The notes below the pieces were generated by a model. The model searched no databases. It was not told the DNA's origin and was given only the letters and a program-made list of their open reading frames with translations. From the NCBI RefSeq assembly GCF_032854445.1, contig NC_088305.1:11351606-11415605 (forward strand): 64,000 nucleotides of DNA, written 5' to 3'. This DNA comes from Liolophura sinensis. Taxonomy: Eukaryota; Mollusca; Polyplacophora; Chitonida; Chitonidae. This document shows, one piece after another, positions 48,301 to 52,200 of this stretch; within the stretch, counting starts at the first letter, position 1; every line of letters begins with the position of its first letter. Made by a program: the position numbers and the translations under genes.

Positions 48301-51162
48301 CAGGTGCCCTGTATGTGTACAGATCTGAGCAGGAAACTGTGGTCAAAACAAGGTGTGAAAATTCCCCCCCGAAATCCTGTACTTGTGACCTTCAAAACTT
48401 TTATACAGTGGTATATTAACATGTGTACCCTAAATGACCATCAATTTTTGTCCATGACTAACTTGCCCATTTTTCCCGAGTCTCAGAGTTCTATTGACTT
48501 TAGAAAAAGGTATTTTGAAGGTTTGCTTGGAACATGGGATGATATTCTGCTAGGAATGTGTAAGTTTCATGACCAAGAATAATATTTAGTGACATTTATT
48601 TGCCCCTAAACACGCACTTTAAGGGGCGAAATTATAGATCATTTAGGCAAAAAACTTAAAAATGGTATTGACTAGCAAAATCAGCTACACTGAATCATTC
48701 TTAGATATCATGTTCTGAATTGTATACAGTTGTACATTGTACATGAATGTACACTTCTCTGTTCTACATCAGGGACTACTCCAGAGCCTTTTATTAACAG
48801 GAGAAAACCTCAATGATTAAAAGTCAATGAGATTTTTAATCTCACTTGAGTAACTGGTAGTAAAGTAAAAGAAAGCTAAAATATCAAGTAAGTTTTATTG
48901 GACAGACAACTGAAAATATGCATAAAAATACTCACATTTACTTTTCTAGATTTTCTTGAAGAGTGTTGAAAGGCATTCAAATATCTGAATTCTATGGTGG
49001 GCTTTATGAGCCATACTGACAGTATCTAGGAACTCTGTGGTCACATCACCTTTTTTATCGGATGTTCACCAGAAGGGAGGGATTTTTGAAAACATTATTT
49101 CAGCAATCTGTTATTCATGGCTAAAAAAGACGTATTCCAACATTCAGTGTCGCGATTATAGTTGGAAAAATTTCCTGTGATATCAGCGCTCCTAAACTCT
49201 GATAGTTTGGTCCATAAAGCATACCTTAGAAGTCAAACGTTTGAGCACCTTAAACCCCTTTCACAAAAATCAAAAAAAATAAATGCAAGTATATTTATAC
49301 CTTGTTTTAGGTGGTCTATTAAATGATGCCTGTGTTGATCTTTACAGGTCTTTTCCTTTAAAAAAATTTATCGTTGCATCAAAATCTTGCAATCAGTTTT
49401 GCAGCTTCTGTACCATTATCTTACTGTGCGTCAACATAAGGCAATAGAAAAATAACGCACCAAAAATATCTTGCACTATTTGACATCACAGTGCACTTAG
49501 CAAAGTCATTTAAAACGGAAACCCCGCTATGATCTGGTAAAAGTGACATTAATTCACATAGCAGGGCAACTGGTTATTAACTTCTCAAATGTTGTCCCAT
49601 AACAGAAACTATACCAACAGTAAAACTTTTTATTTTTCTAACCGTGTTACCATGGCAACATAGCTACATAACTCTAAACACAACTTAACCAAACCACACG
49701 ACGGCTTAATGACATATTGTGCACTGTACTGAACTCAATACACCAATCACATAATTTACTGAGTTCAGGTTCATTTCCAGAAGTAAAACAAAAGTCACAT
49801 TTTTGCTAAATTACACACATGTGTACACTACATTATTTCCAATATGCTTAGTATTCAGGCCACTATTAATTTATTCTTAATTCTCATTAGTTAATTAACC
49901 TTATTTATCATCATGACCCTGCTTCTGTAAATTAAATAGTGATTCCGAGTGTCCATTATTAACTGGGTTAAAATGTGAGTTTAAAAGAAAAACCAAATGA
50001 TAAAAAATTGGTTTTAAAATGCCAAACTCACAGGTACATGTATCTGAATAAGTTTGCCTGAAATATTATATATGCGAGAGGGGTCATGCGAAACGAACAA
50101 TTAGCTGACAATGGCCTAATGTTCAGTAAGTCATTTGGCCACCTGTGGTGTGAGCCCTGTTGATTACAGGTACAACATATGTCTGTTACATTATTACTCC
50201 ACGCCTGAAAGTATTTGTGGTTTTCAAGCACTCGCAGTGATGACAACCACATGTGGAAATACCACGACAAGTAACGCACATATTTCTAGGCACGGCACTG
50301 CATGCGACAAATTCCTTTCTGCTCAATAAAATTATTTCGGTATTTTTATGTTTGTCCCCATAGCAAAGTATCTATATGTAGAACAAAGAAATGGTAGAGT
50401 AATGTATGTACTTTGAACAAAGCCAAATCTGATGAGGCCCTTATAAATGTAAATGTCTGATGAGTGAGTGAGTGATTGGGTTTTAACGTCTTACTTAACA
50501 ATTTTTCATTCATATGATGACGAAGGAATCCTTGTATGCAATGCATGTAATGTGCCTCCTTGTTGCAGGATGGATTTTCACTGCTCTTTTATCTAGTGCT
50601 GCTTCACTGAGATGTCTTACCGAAGGCAAGTAAGCTGACCTGCCCGAGCCATTATACTGATACAGGTCAACCAGTAGTTGTACTATCCCCTTCATAAATG
50701 TCTGATAGAATACGGTGAAGCAGTCTGCACCATGTACACGTCCTTCGTGACTTTTCCTACCTGGTTGAAATCTAGATGAATTCAACAATACTACATGCAC
50801 GACTCACTAAGCTCCTCGTAAATGTGTATATAAAAAATCACTGCTCTGGTACATGTAATCGATTTGTTTATGCGAACTAGTATATATTTGAAAAAAAAAA
50901 ATGCTTGTGCTTTTCGTAGGCATTCACCATACTTAATAACCCTGTGAAGAAATTTCTTTCTTTGAGAAAAGGTGAAATAAATTCTAACTTACCTTCCGAT
51001 TTCTTCCAGAACTGTGTACTTGTTCGTGATTGGTTCGTTGTAAATGTTACTAAGAGGGCTACAAAGTTCCTTGCCCATCTTCTTATGCACTGTGTCTGTA
51101 CCGAGCTTTGTCACCCCATTCATCTTTCCTTTCTCGCAGCTTTCTGCTATTCGTTCTCGCAT
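193..51162 (-). CDS. STK17 (Drak): DRAK/STK17-type serine/threonine kinase, 3'-incomplete, spans six exons
   Basis: This is a death-associated protein kinase-related Ser/Thr kinase of the CaMK group. Family members phosphorylate myosin light chain and act in apoptosis and actomyosin control. The coding exons, in gene order, are 51162-50993, 4010-3798, 2835-2696, 1988-1862, 1281-1233 and 373-193. All have GT-AG borders and compatible phases. The kinase signatures appear in order: glycine loop IGRGKFAVVRK (joined across exons 1 and 2), VAAKF with the ATP lysine, an alpha-C glutamate in NILQEVMMLE, catalytic loop HLDLKPQN, CDFG, GTPDYV-APE, and TDIW. HLDLKPQN (not HFDLKPEN) and the KRRKG segment favour DRAK over DAPK. 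The kinase C-lobe end and tail lie beyond position 1. Exons 3 and 6 carry single-base frame disruptions as assembled. Intron 1 is about 47 kb. The orthology is inferred from recalled family motifs, not from a search. Confidence 0.9.
374..1232 (-). other. DRAK intron 5
   Basis: AT-rich intron between exons 5 and 6. The only structure seen is a perfect tandem duplication of an approximately 20-bp unit (agtattaatcatttaattac) near 970-1010. The plus-strand ORF at 494-676 has no recognisable content. Confidence 0.7.
1233..1281 (-). CDS. STK17 (Drak): DRAK coding exon 5 (APE motif)
   Basis: This short 49-nt exon lies between ttgttttag and gtgagt. It reads (A)PEVLNYEPISLATDI and the first two bases of the following Trp codon. 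It supplies the APE motif that ends the activation segment and the TDIW start of helix F. Both phases match the neighbouring exons. Confidence 0.92.
1282..1861 (-). other. DRAK intron 4
   Basis: AT-rich intron between exons 4 and 5. A small duplicated segment (tccctgtttcctctga / tcccagtttcctctga) lies near 1809-1845. No gene or dispersed repeat was recognised. Confidence 0.7.
1862..1988 (-). CDS. STK17 (Drak): DRAK coding exon 4 (DFG to activation loop)
   Basis: This is a 127-nt intact exon. Its acceptor is gtttttcag|CCACAG and its donor is GTTG|gtgagt. It encodes PQNILLTKPFPEG, IKLCDFGFACLL, EEIREILGTPDYV and a split Ala codon. It contains the metal-binding DFG and the P+1 loop GTPDYV. Confidence 0.95.
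2283..2404 (+). repeat. Dispersed repeat D, copy 1 (partial)
   Basis: This segment lies in DRAK intron 3. It shares with 7205-7460 and 50478-50690 the ordered blocks tttttcagtca, gtgtgtacat, cttttgtgacaaggcac-type, ccatgccgcca, gaagacaccagac and cccagtcac. It directly abuts MITE-A copy 1. The class is unknown. Confidence 0.6.
2405..2624 (+). mobile_element. MITE-A copy 1
   Basis: This is a 220-bp element in DRAK intron 3. Its left end, cctaatacttcaaccttttt, is an inverted match of its right end, aaaaggttcaagaattacag. The interior shares ggagacaaaactacatt, ttggattgcccaatttcag and atatgcttgaataaaca with the copies at 30786 and 47249. It encodes no protein, so it is probably a non-autonomous DNA transposon. 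Confidence 0.75.
2696..2835 (-). CDS. STK17 (Drak): DRAK coding exon 3 (hinge to catalytic loop), one-base frame disruption
   Basis: The exon starts after tttcag and ends in CTCAAG|gtaaa. It reads CSGGELFYECVIEE and ESDVI in the frame inherited from exon 2. It then needs a +1 shift to read ALVRQIVDGL and YLHDRNIVHLDLK. The extra base falls in the G/C run around 2764-2768. With one base removed, the length (139) fits the phases of both neighbouring exons. The catalytic Asp of HLDLK is present. Confidence 0.9.
2911..3095 (-). mobile_element. SINE fragment, degenerate
   Basis: This sequence in DRAK intron 2 begins tttatttgattggtgtttta and continues with reverse-strand SINE features (ctcaagaatatttcgcttat, ccagcattatgg). 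Homology fades past about 3000. Confidence 0.7.
3534..3600 (-). mobile_element. Degenerate SINE 3' end
   Basis: The segment gtttaatgcggtactt, tttttcacttataaga, attatgggtggagga resembles the reverse complement of the SINE 3' domain. It is heavily diverged. Confidence 0.45.
3602..3679 (+). repeat. 18-bp tandem repeat, four units
   Basis: Four units of cagagtgcccggaggaaac type (18-20 bp) directly follow the SINE remnant. They may be an expansion of its ggaggaaacc segment. Confidence 0.8.
3798..4010 (-). CDS. STK17 (Drak): DRAK coding exon 2 (kinase N-lobe)
   Basis: This is a 213-nt exon between an acceptor (gtctttccag|A) and a donor (GAATA|gtaagt). It reads without interruption through GKFAVVRKCSHKETGG, VAAKFIRKRRKG (ATP lysine), NILQEVMMLE (alpha-C glutamate), HPRLVDLLEVYE and VVVVTEY. 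The final Tyr codon is split TA|T into exon 3. The KRRKG after the ATP lysine is typical of DAPK/DRAK kinases. Confidence 0.93.
5057..5693 (+). repeat. 34-bp minisatellite, about 19 units
   Basis: The unit contains acatctacaggttctatgct followed by caaactttaatgcc. Variants alternate (ctaca/cttca, ttcta/tccta, tttaa/attaa). Some variant pairs recur in register, suggesting expansion by two-unit blocks. The array abuts MITE-C copy 1. Confidence 0.95.
5707..5860 (+). mobile_element. MITE-C copy 1 (left-truncated)
   Basis: It shares with 48426-48648 and 59484-59702 the blocks taacttgcccatttttc, gatgatattctac, gacatttatttgcttctaaa and a right end in attttagggac. Most of the left inverted repeat is missing or replaced. 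Confidence 0.7.
6707..6894 (+). mobile_element. MITE-B copy 1
   Basis: An approximately 188-bp element with inverted ends: tttcacctgaagtttggtg on the left and gctaaacttaaggtgaaa on the right. Interior blocks shared with other copies include actttcagaagcacataaag, gaaattaatta and gaataaagcaaaacgtg. It is non-coding. Confidence 0.75.
7205..7460 (+). repeat. Dispersed repeat D, copy 2 (longest)
   Basis: It runs from atttttcagtcatatgatga through ttcttgtgacagaacgagtc, catgccgccaaagtgttgcc, gacaccagacatgacac, tcacattatactgacaccgg and gccaaccagtcctgcttcc to ctgagccccaag. Parts recur at 2283-2404 and 50478-50690. No terminal inverted repeats or long ORF were seen, so the element type is unknown. Confidence 0.7.
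7980..8520 (+). repeat. Degenerate minisatellite, period about 19 bp
   Basis: It repeats tgttctataactgcatacat-type units. The units are most regular between 8195 and 8455 and diverge toward both edges (gactgatgtgttctataac). The exact copy number is unclear. Confidence 0.85.
10026..10125 (-). mobile_element. SINE fragment
   Basis: This is the reverse-strand SINE 3' domain: gataagtgtttaacaccgca, agaatatttcacttatacga, ccagcattacgggg and aaaccgggtgcag. The tRNA-like head is missing. Confidence 0.75.
10697..10952 (-). mobile_element. SINE, near full length
   Basis: It runs from the tail end (tttgattcgtgttttacacc) through aatatttcacttatacaagg, gtgggtggaaaccgagcaga and cgaccatccgcaggttgcag to a diverged tRNA-like head ending cacagaggcc. 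It lies in the sense orientation of DRAK. Confidence 0.85.
12235..12455 (-). mobile_element. MITE-C copy 2
   Basis: Its ends are inverted: tacagtaaatggcctaaaat on the left and ccaaaattttacggcattta on the right. The interior (gcaaataaatgtcataaaat, actctcccacctttccaacg) matches the copies at 15928 and 52019. Confidence 0.7.
12482..12668 (+). mobile_element. SINE with internal deletion
   Basis: It has the tRNA-like head (gggcctcaagtgagttagct, gttagcacgctggggcagcc), taatgacccaggagcctctc, a B-box-like gagttcaagtt, then a jump to ccaccataatactggctgcc and the 3' domain ending caatcaaataaata. The segment carrying gggaaggtctgtcagcaacc is absent. Confidence 0.88.
13187..13294 (+). mobile_element. SINE 3' fragment
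   Basis: It contains ctgcctggtttcctcccacc, acaatgctggccgctgttgt, gtgagatattcttgatta and the tail caatcaaataaataaat. It is 5'-truncated. Confidence 0.85.
13310..13403 (-). mobile_element. MITE-B copy 2 (half element)
   Basis: It shows the reverse orientation of the MITE-B interior (gttggcatcaaa, aaaggcctttatgtgcctct, gaaagtgcaattttaca) and the terminal aaacttcaggtg. The other end was not found. It directly follows the SINE fragment. Confidence 0.6.
13579..13620 (+). repeat. (TG)n / poly-G low-complexity tract
   Basis: The tract is tgtgtttgtgtgtgtgtgtg followed by two long G runs split by an A. Similar purine-rich G runs occur at 4187-4208 and 39690-39720. Confidence 0.9.
13665..13918 (+). 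mobile_element. SINE, near full length
   Basis: It has an A-box-like tggctcagttgg in the head, a B-box-like gagttcaaac, gggaaggtctgtcagcaacc, aataatgctggctgctgtcg, aatattcttgagtacggtgt, and tail aaataaataaataaat. A TG/G-rich microsatellite lies just upstream (13579-13620). Confidence 0.9.
14403..14485 (+). repeat. Short tandem repeat, about 26-bp unit, three copies
   Basis: Three to four diverged copies of aagatatctggaaatgaattc. The repeats are centred on ATATCT. Confidence 0.75.
15928..16141 (-). mobile_element. MITE-C copy 3
   Basis: The left end, tgtcctaaaaattcgacc, pairs with the right end, attttaggtcatttagga. The interior (ggaaaataaatgtcatgaga, tatcatcttaccttccaaac, caacttagttatgaaccc) matches other C copies in reverse. 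The element abuts MITE-B copy 3 at 16143. Confidence 0.75.
16143..16851 (+). mobile_element. MITE-B copy 3, expanded by an internal 14-bp array
   Basis: The left end, tactgcctttaactgaagtt, is MITE-B-like. The right part (16656-16851) carries the family blocks gcatttttagaagtacataa, aatcagaatcaagcaaaacg and terminal aagtgaaataaagta. Between them sits the 14-bp array of 16155-16655. Confidence 0.65.
16155..16655 (+). repeat. 14-bp minisatellite, about 36 units
   Basis: Unit tttggtatgtaaag with variants tctggtatgtaaag, tttggcatgtaaag and tgtgatatgtaaag. Because 14 is not a multiple of 3 and the unit lacks stops on the minus strand, it gives three overlapping open frames there that read as a 14-residue repeat. 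These frames are not genes. Confidence 0.95.
17758..18146 (+). repeat. 60-bp minisatellite, about 6.5 units
   Basis: The unit contains atgaatggagacaagtaata, cttgtgcacgtacataacat and agcacactttatctttatat. One unit has a 9-bp internal insertion near 17967. Since 60 is divisible by 3, both strands give open repetitive frames that are not genes. Confidence 0.95.
20825..21319 (+). CDS. Uncharacterised 164-codon ORF, antisense inside DRAK intron 1
   Basis: This is the longest non-repetitive ORF in the intron. I do not recognise it. The product has a hydrophobic stretch (CFFGGILLNVVLGIGHVHFV, about residues 38-57). The following part has four Cys residues (NVCF, GFCRL, YECFCN) and three N-glycosylation sequons (KNIS, CNLT, TNIS), then VVQIWITVQE, as in a secreted or ectodomain segment. 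A possible splice acceptor (gtccattttgttgacag) ends at 20991 and a possible donor (CAACTGG|gtgaat) lies near 21262, so a smaller exon is also possible. There is no supporting neighbour exon and no homology I can name. Chance openness in AT-rich DNA remains the simplest alternative. Confidence 0.2.
   Translation: MLSLLCSIKIPPYLFHSFIQSVPCIFPTSLKNAACFFGGILLNVVLGIGHVHFVDSWYMNVCFVDSEKNISRNMNYNKGFCRLSRNNYECFCNLTIQLTNISDVRPITPIVVQIWITVQESSQNIRMSTDKLARSRFELPHVPDNWVNDWSYIKESSCTAKGQS
21921..21942 (+). repeat. (TA)n microsatellite
   Basis: An uninterrupted TA run. A second TA run lies at 22080-22104 beside a short CA run. Confidence 0.9.
22080..22104 (+). repeat. (TA)n microsatellite
   Basis: A TA run followed by cacacaca and more TA. 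Confidence 0.9.
22225..22590 (+). repeat. 22-bp minisatellite
   Basis: The core unit, atgccaatccgacttgtgtt with two further t bases, is most regular from 22375 to 22570. Left of that it degrades into gttgcatatcaacccacctt units. It creates repetitive open frames rich in Cys, Leu and Pro that I do not call genes. Confidence 0.93.
23380..23418 (+). mobile_element. SINE tail remnant
   Basis: aatattcttgagtacggcat followed by aaaataccaattaaag. Only the last 40 bases remain. Confidence 0.6.
23880..24094 (+). mobile_element. SINE, 5'-truncated
   Basis: It starts inside the head (ccaatgcggtcactgtgagt) and keeps gggaaggtctgtcagcaacc, ctgcggatggtcgtgggttt, ccaccataatgctggccgcc and aatattcttgagtacggcgt. 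The tail is aaataaatacataaataaat. Confidence 0.9.
24743..24929 (-). mobile_element. MITE-A copy 2 (inverted)
   Basis: Ends are tactgtaattgttcaacctt and agaaggttgaggaattgggg. The interior shows the reverse of the family blocks (catattctgaaggcatta, caatgtagtttttgagtcc). Confidence 0.72.
25738..26555 (+). repeat. 90-bp minisatellite, nine units
   Basis: The unit includes ttttccctcgttacacactt, agggagaaatgaaacacagt, tctgaaaatttaccctctac and ggcattttggccctgtatgc. The central units are nearly identical. The first and last are diverged, which is the pattern of unequal crossing-over at the array centre. Confidence 0.95.
28878..29133 (-). mobile_element. SINE, near full length, with target-site duplication
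   Basis: This reverse copy runs from tail tttatttatttatctgattg through gttttacgccgtactcaaga, atggtgggtggaaaccgggc and cgaccatccgcaggttgctc to the tRNA-like head (gctagcgcgctaaccgactg). A 12-bp duplication, aaacttgatata, flanks it at 28866-28877 and 29134-29145. This marks retroposition and fairly recent insertion. Confidence 0.95.
29259..29495 (+). mobile_element. SINE, diverged full-length copy
   Basis: The head is ggggcctctggggcagaggg. It retains gggaaggtctgacagcaaca, gatggtcgtgggttttcctc, agtgaaatattcttg and tail taaaataaataaac. It lacks the usual clean A box. Confidence 0.8.
30106..30202 (-). mobile_element. MITE-A copy 3 (half element)
   Basis: It shows ctgtctccaaaatcaaatta, cactgaaagttgatctttca and the terminal aagaggttgaggaatttggg. 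The left half is not recognisable. Confidence 0.6.
30786..31009 (+). mobile_element. MITE-A copy 4
   Basis: Ends are aatttcctccaactttccgc and ggaaaaggctgaagaatcac. The interior has atatgaaagagcaactttaa, ggttggattggccaatttca, cacaaaaagtgcaatttcac and gtatgcttgaataaacacct. Confidence 0.75.
33170..33278 (+). repeat. 54-bp tandem duplication
   Basis: Two copies of ctgtatatatgtacacatgt followed by gccacttgacagttgcacca and atgcggatg, with a few differences. Confidence 0.85.
34270..34428 (+). mobile_element. SINE-related element, diverged subfamily
   Basis: It has gtgggaaagttcatcagtgg, cttgccaaaggttagtggtt, gcccataaaactagctacca, attcttgagtatggccttaa, then an A-rich tail with aataaataaat. The 3' domain matches the main SINE. 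The middle differs and resembles the 36411-36620 element. Confidence 0.6.
36411..36620 (-). mobile_element. SINE-related element, diverged subfamily (inverted)
   Basis: The reverse complement of ccataatttttcactttaat and cagccagttttatgggtg corresponds to the diverged subfamily (acccataaaactggctgcc). The right part is only weakly similar. Confidence 0.55.
37242..37447 (+). mobile_element. MITE-C copy 4
   Basis: It starts tactgtaaatgttctaaaat and ends ccgcaaaattttaagtc. It contains gcactaaaagtaatatttta, gacatttaatatctgcctcc and aaaaatgcgctttt, as in the other C copies. Confidence 0.7.
37961..38187 (+). mobile_element. MITE-B copy 4
   Basis: It starts cactgtattctacctggagt and contains ggcactttcagaagcacata, gataagaaattaatcaaact and caatcggaatcaagccaaat. 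It ends near ttatcctttagata. Confidence 0.7.
38677..38895 (-). mobile_element. MITE-B copy 5 (inverted)
   Basis: Ends are tactatattttacctaaacc and caaactttaggtgaagtacg. The interior carries gattccgactgtttcatcca, gattaatttcttttg, gttggcatcaaaagtatcat and tatggccttttctgtgc. Confidence 0.75.
39687..39722 (+). repeat. G-rich tract
   Basis: Runs of three to seven G separated by single T or A (gtgggggtgggggtgggggg). This pattern can form a G-quadruplex on the plus strand. Confidence 0.85.
41750..42560 (+). repeat. 31-bp minisatellite, about 16 regular units with a decayed left flank
   Basis: The unit holds ggatggcagttactggatac and tcttggttcca. Units from 42080 to 42400 are almost identical. From 41750 to 42050 only scattered pieces survive (ctggatattctttggctcag, catactggatattcttgggc). 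Right of 42400 a variant unit with gtagtaattgaatac alternates. Open frames across it are repeat readings. Confidence 0.93.
43255..43395 (-). mobile_element. MITE-C copy 5 (partial, inverted)
   Basis: It contains gcagtataaaatggcctaaa, gaggaaaataaatgcgataa and atatcaccctatcttgcaaa. The far end is poorly defined. Confidence 0.65.
43902..44374 (+). mobile_element. MITE-B copy 6, split by a SINE
   Basis: It starts tactgtactttaccaaagtt, contains tttttgaagcacatcaacac and atcagtcacatcaagtaaaa, and resumes after the SINE as ttttgggtgaaatacggta. The two halves join cleanly once the SINE and one copy of the 12-bp duplication are disregarded. Confidence 0.82.
44107..44350 (+). mobile_element. SINE inserted in MITE-B, with target-site duplication
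   Basis: The head is gttgggttggttagcgcgct, with B-box-like gagttcaagtcc. The body contains cttcctctccggtcgtaagt and gggaaggtctctcagcaacc. The 3' domain is ataatgctggccgccgtcgt and attcttgagtacggcgtaaa, and the tail is caaacaaatcaaacaaacaa. It is flanked by a 12-bp duplication, ctaaattttggg, at 44095-44106 and 44351-44362. Confidence 0.95.
44384..44470 (+). repeat. Tandem duplication, about 37 bp
   Basis: Two near-perfect copies of acatgtacactgtaaaagac followed by agctaaatgcatctcac. Confidence 0.88.
44610..44735 (+). repeat. Diverged tandem repeat, about 45-50 bp unit
   Basis: Three loose copies of gagatacatgtccatatgta, tttgtgtactttatcatg. Confidence 0.7.
44803..44930 (+). mobile_element. 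SINE, 5'-truncated
   Basis: It starts ctgcagatggtcatgggttt and keeps gctctgcccagtttcctccc, aatgctgtacgccgtcatat and aatatccttgagtacggcgt. The tail is aaaataaataaataaat. Confidence 0.88.
45897..46062 (+). repeat. 16-bp minisatellite, about 10 units
   Basis: Unit atcagctgcatgtatc with variants tgcgtg, tgtgtg and tgcttg. Each unit holds one CAGCTG E-box-like palindrome. Open frames across it are repeat readings. Confidence 0.94.
46796..46888 (-). mobile_element. SINE, 5'-truncated, with target-site duplication
   Basis: It is the reverse of the last 90 bases: tail tttatttatttatttgattg, then gttttacgccgtactcaaga, atatttcacttatacgacag and cattgtggtgggtgg. A 13-bp duplication, agctgtgtaagtt, flanks it at 46783-46795 and 46889-46901. 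Confidence 0.93.
47249..47486 (+). mobile_element. MITE-A copy 5
   Basis: Ends are taccctaattcttcaaactt and agaagactgaagaattacag. The interior has acactggttggattggccag and gaatatgcttgaataaacac. A small internal duplication surrounds acatatgaa near 47272-47310. Confidence 0.78.
48001..48194 (-). mobile_element. MITE-B copy 7 (partly duplicated)
   Basis: Two overlapping partial copies: gttggcatcagatgtatcat with gcatttttagagcca, then agtgatttcttatcagaaaa, atcaaaagtatcactttaag, gcctttatttgcatactgaa and terminal ttttaggagaaacacagtaa. Confidence 0.65.
48426..48648 (+). mobile_element. MITE-C copy 6
   Basis: Ends are taccctaaatgaccatcaat and aaattatagatcatttagg. The interior has ctaacttgcccatttttccc, gaaggtttgcttggaacatg, gatgatattctgctaggaat and gacatttatttgcccctaaa. 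The plus-strand ORF at 48304-48582 is mostly this element. Confidence 0.8.
50478..50690 (+). repeat. Dispersed repeat D, copy 3
   Basis: It contains gattgggttttaacgtctta, tttttcattcatatgatgac, cctccttgttgcaggatgga, gaaggcaagtaagctgacct and ttatactgatacaggtcaac, in the same order as at 7205-7460. Confidence 0.65.
50993..51162 (-). CDS. STK17 (Drak): DRAK coding exon 1 (N-terminus to glycine loop)
   Basis: The exon ends in NKYTVLEEIGR followed by a perfect donor (GGAAG|gtaagt at 50992-50991). The last codon is split AG|A and joins the exon at 4010, which starts GKFAVVRK, so the two halves reconstitute the ATP-binding loop. The ATG at 51162-51160 is the first in frame after a TAA about 50 bases upstream. 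It gives MRERIAES and a 57-residue lead. An in-frame GTG at 51183 is less likely as a start. The leader has a Lys-rich stretch and no signal peptide. Assignment to this gene rests on the phase match and the motif continuity, across a very long intron. Confidence 0.82.
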
Positions 51163-51370
51163 GAAAACTTTTTCTTTTCGCACAAAATATTCTACAATCT
51201 CACATTATTCCATGACAGCTCATCATGTCAATGATGCAGACTTTCGGCAATGAATAGTATTAAAAATAATAATCCTAAAATATTGGCATGTCTGGGATGA
51301 TGGGGTGTCTGCAAAACTACTTGGTCCCTCAGTTGTGTGAGTTGGTAATGAGTCCTAGCTCTACAGTGCT
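51163..51370 (-). other. Possible DRAK 5' untranslated part of exon 1
   Basis: Upstream of the DRAK ATG the frame closes at a TAA near 51214. A strong acceptor-like sequence (cctttttctgttgtttcag on the minus strand) ends at 51371, so the exon may start at 51370 and be joined to a leader exon. A donor-like ACGCAG|gtatat lies near 51459. This is a splice-signal reading only. Confidence 0.35.
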
Positions 51371-52018
51371 CTGAAACAACAGAAAAAGGGTCGATTAATA
51401 ATAGAGCAGGTGTTTCGGCCTGTAACGACAGGTAGGCATGCAAAGGTGATCTAAATATACCTGCGTAAGCTTTACCACAGTTAGTGGATAAATGACATTC
51501 ACCAAAAAAGCTCACTTTCTACAAGGTCTGTCCAAACCGTTAGCTCTTCCCTCATTGTCTTGCTAACAGTCATGAACAAAGGCTCTCTCACACTTCATTG
51601 AACTATCTTCTTAACACGGCTTAATGAAGAACGCCTGGATTCCTCAGGTAAATTGGCGGCCTTTCTAAGCACTATACCTGCAGTGGCCATCACTAAATAA
51701 TGAGTTGAAAATACCACAGTCACATCTTTAAATACCTCACCGTAAAAACGGACTAAATTTAAAAGTCGCGAAGTCTATGATGAACGGAGACGTACAGCAG
51801 CAACCACAGATCTACGGCTCTAACAAAAGAATCTACTCCTTTTAAGCCCTAAGAATAAAAAAAGGACTAAAACTAAATAAAGTATGAATTACAAAACAGA
51901 ATGAAGAGAAGAAGAGACATTCTGAATAGATGAATGAATTCCCCCTGAATTACACAGTTGGACTTCTGTTTAACCACAGCATGGAACAGCAGCTTGCCCC
52001 TTCGCAAAAGCAAATTAT

Positions 52019-52200
52019 ACTGTAAAAGGCCCAAAATTTCACCTAAAAAGTACATTTTTAGACTGTCAGAAATTATTACATTTGGAACAGAAGGATACCC
52101 TATCTTCCAAACAAACATCAACTTGCTCTGCTATTAATCAGAACTCTTGGAATCAAAAACAATCAGTAACTTAGTTGTGGGTAAAATTTCAGGTCATTCC
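52019..52200 (-). mobile_element. MITE-C copy 7 (inverted)
   Basis: Ends are ctgtaaaaggcccaaaattt and taaaatttcaggtcattcc. The interior has ggataccctatcttccaaac and aatcagtaacttagttgtgg. Confidence 0.72.

Larger units (their letters stand above)
4011..50992 (-). other. DRAK intron 1 (about 47 kb), repeat-filled
   Basis: This intron joins exon 1 to exon 2. Repeats inside it are listed separately. I saw no gene, RNA or recognisable repeat in these stretches: 4011-5056 (only a G run at 4187-4208), 5861-6700, 8525-10020, 10960-12230, 14000-15920, 16860-17755, 18150-20820, 21320-22220, 22600-23375, 24935-25735, 26560-28865, 29500-30100, 31015-33165, 33280-34265, 34430-36405, 36620-37240, 38900-41740, 42565-43250, 45000-45890, 46065-46780, 47490-48000 and 48655-50470. 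A fragment at 35330-35375 (ttaatgccacaatggcaata, tttcagccatattgtggcg) is locally palindromic. Confidence 0.75.
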
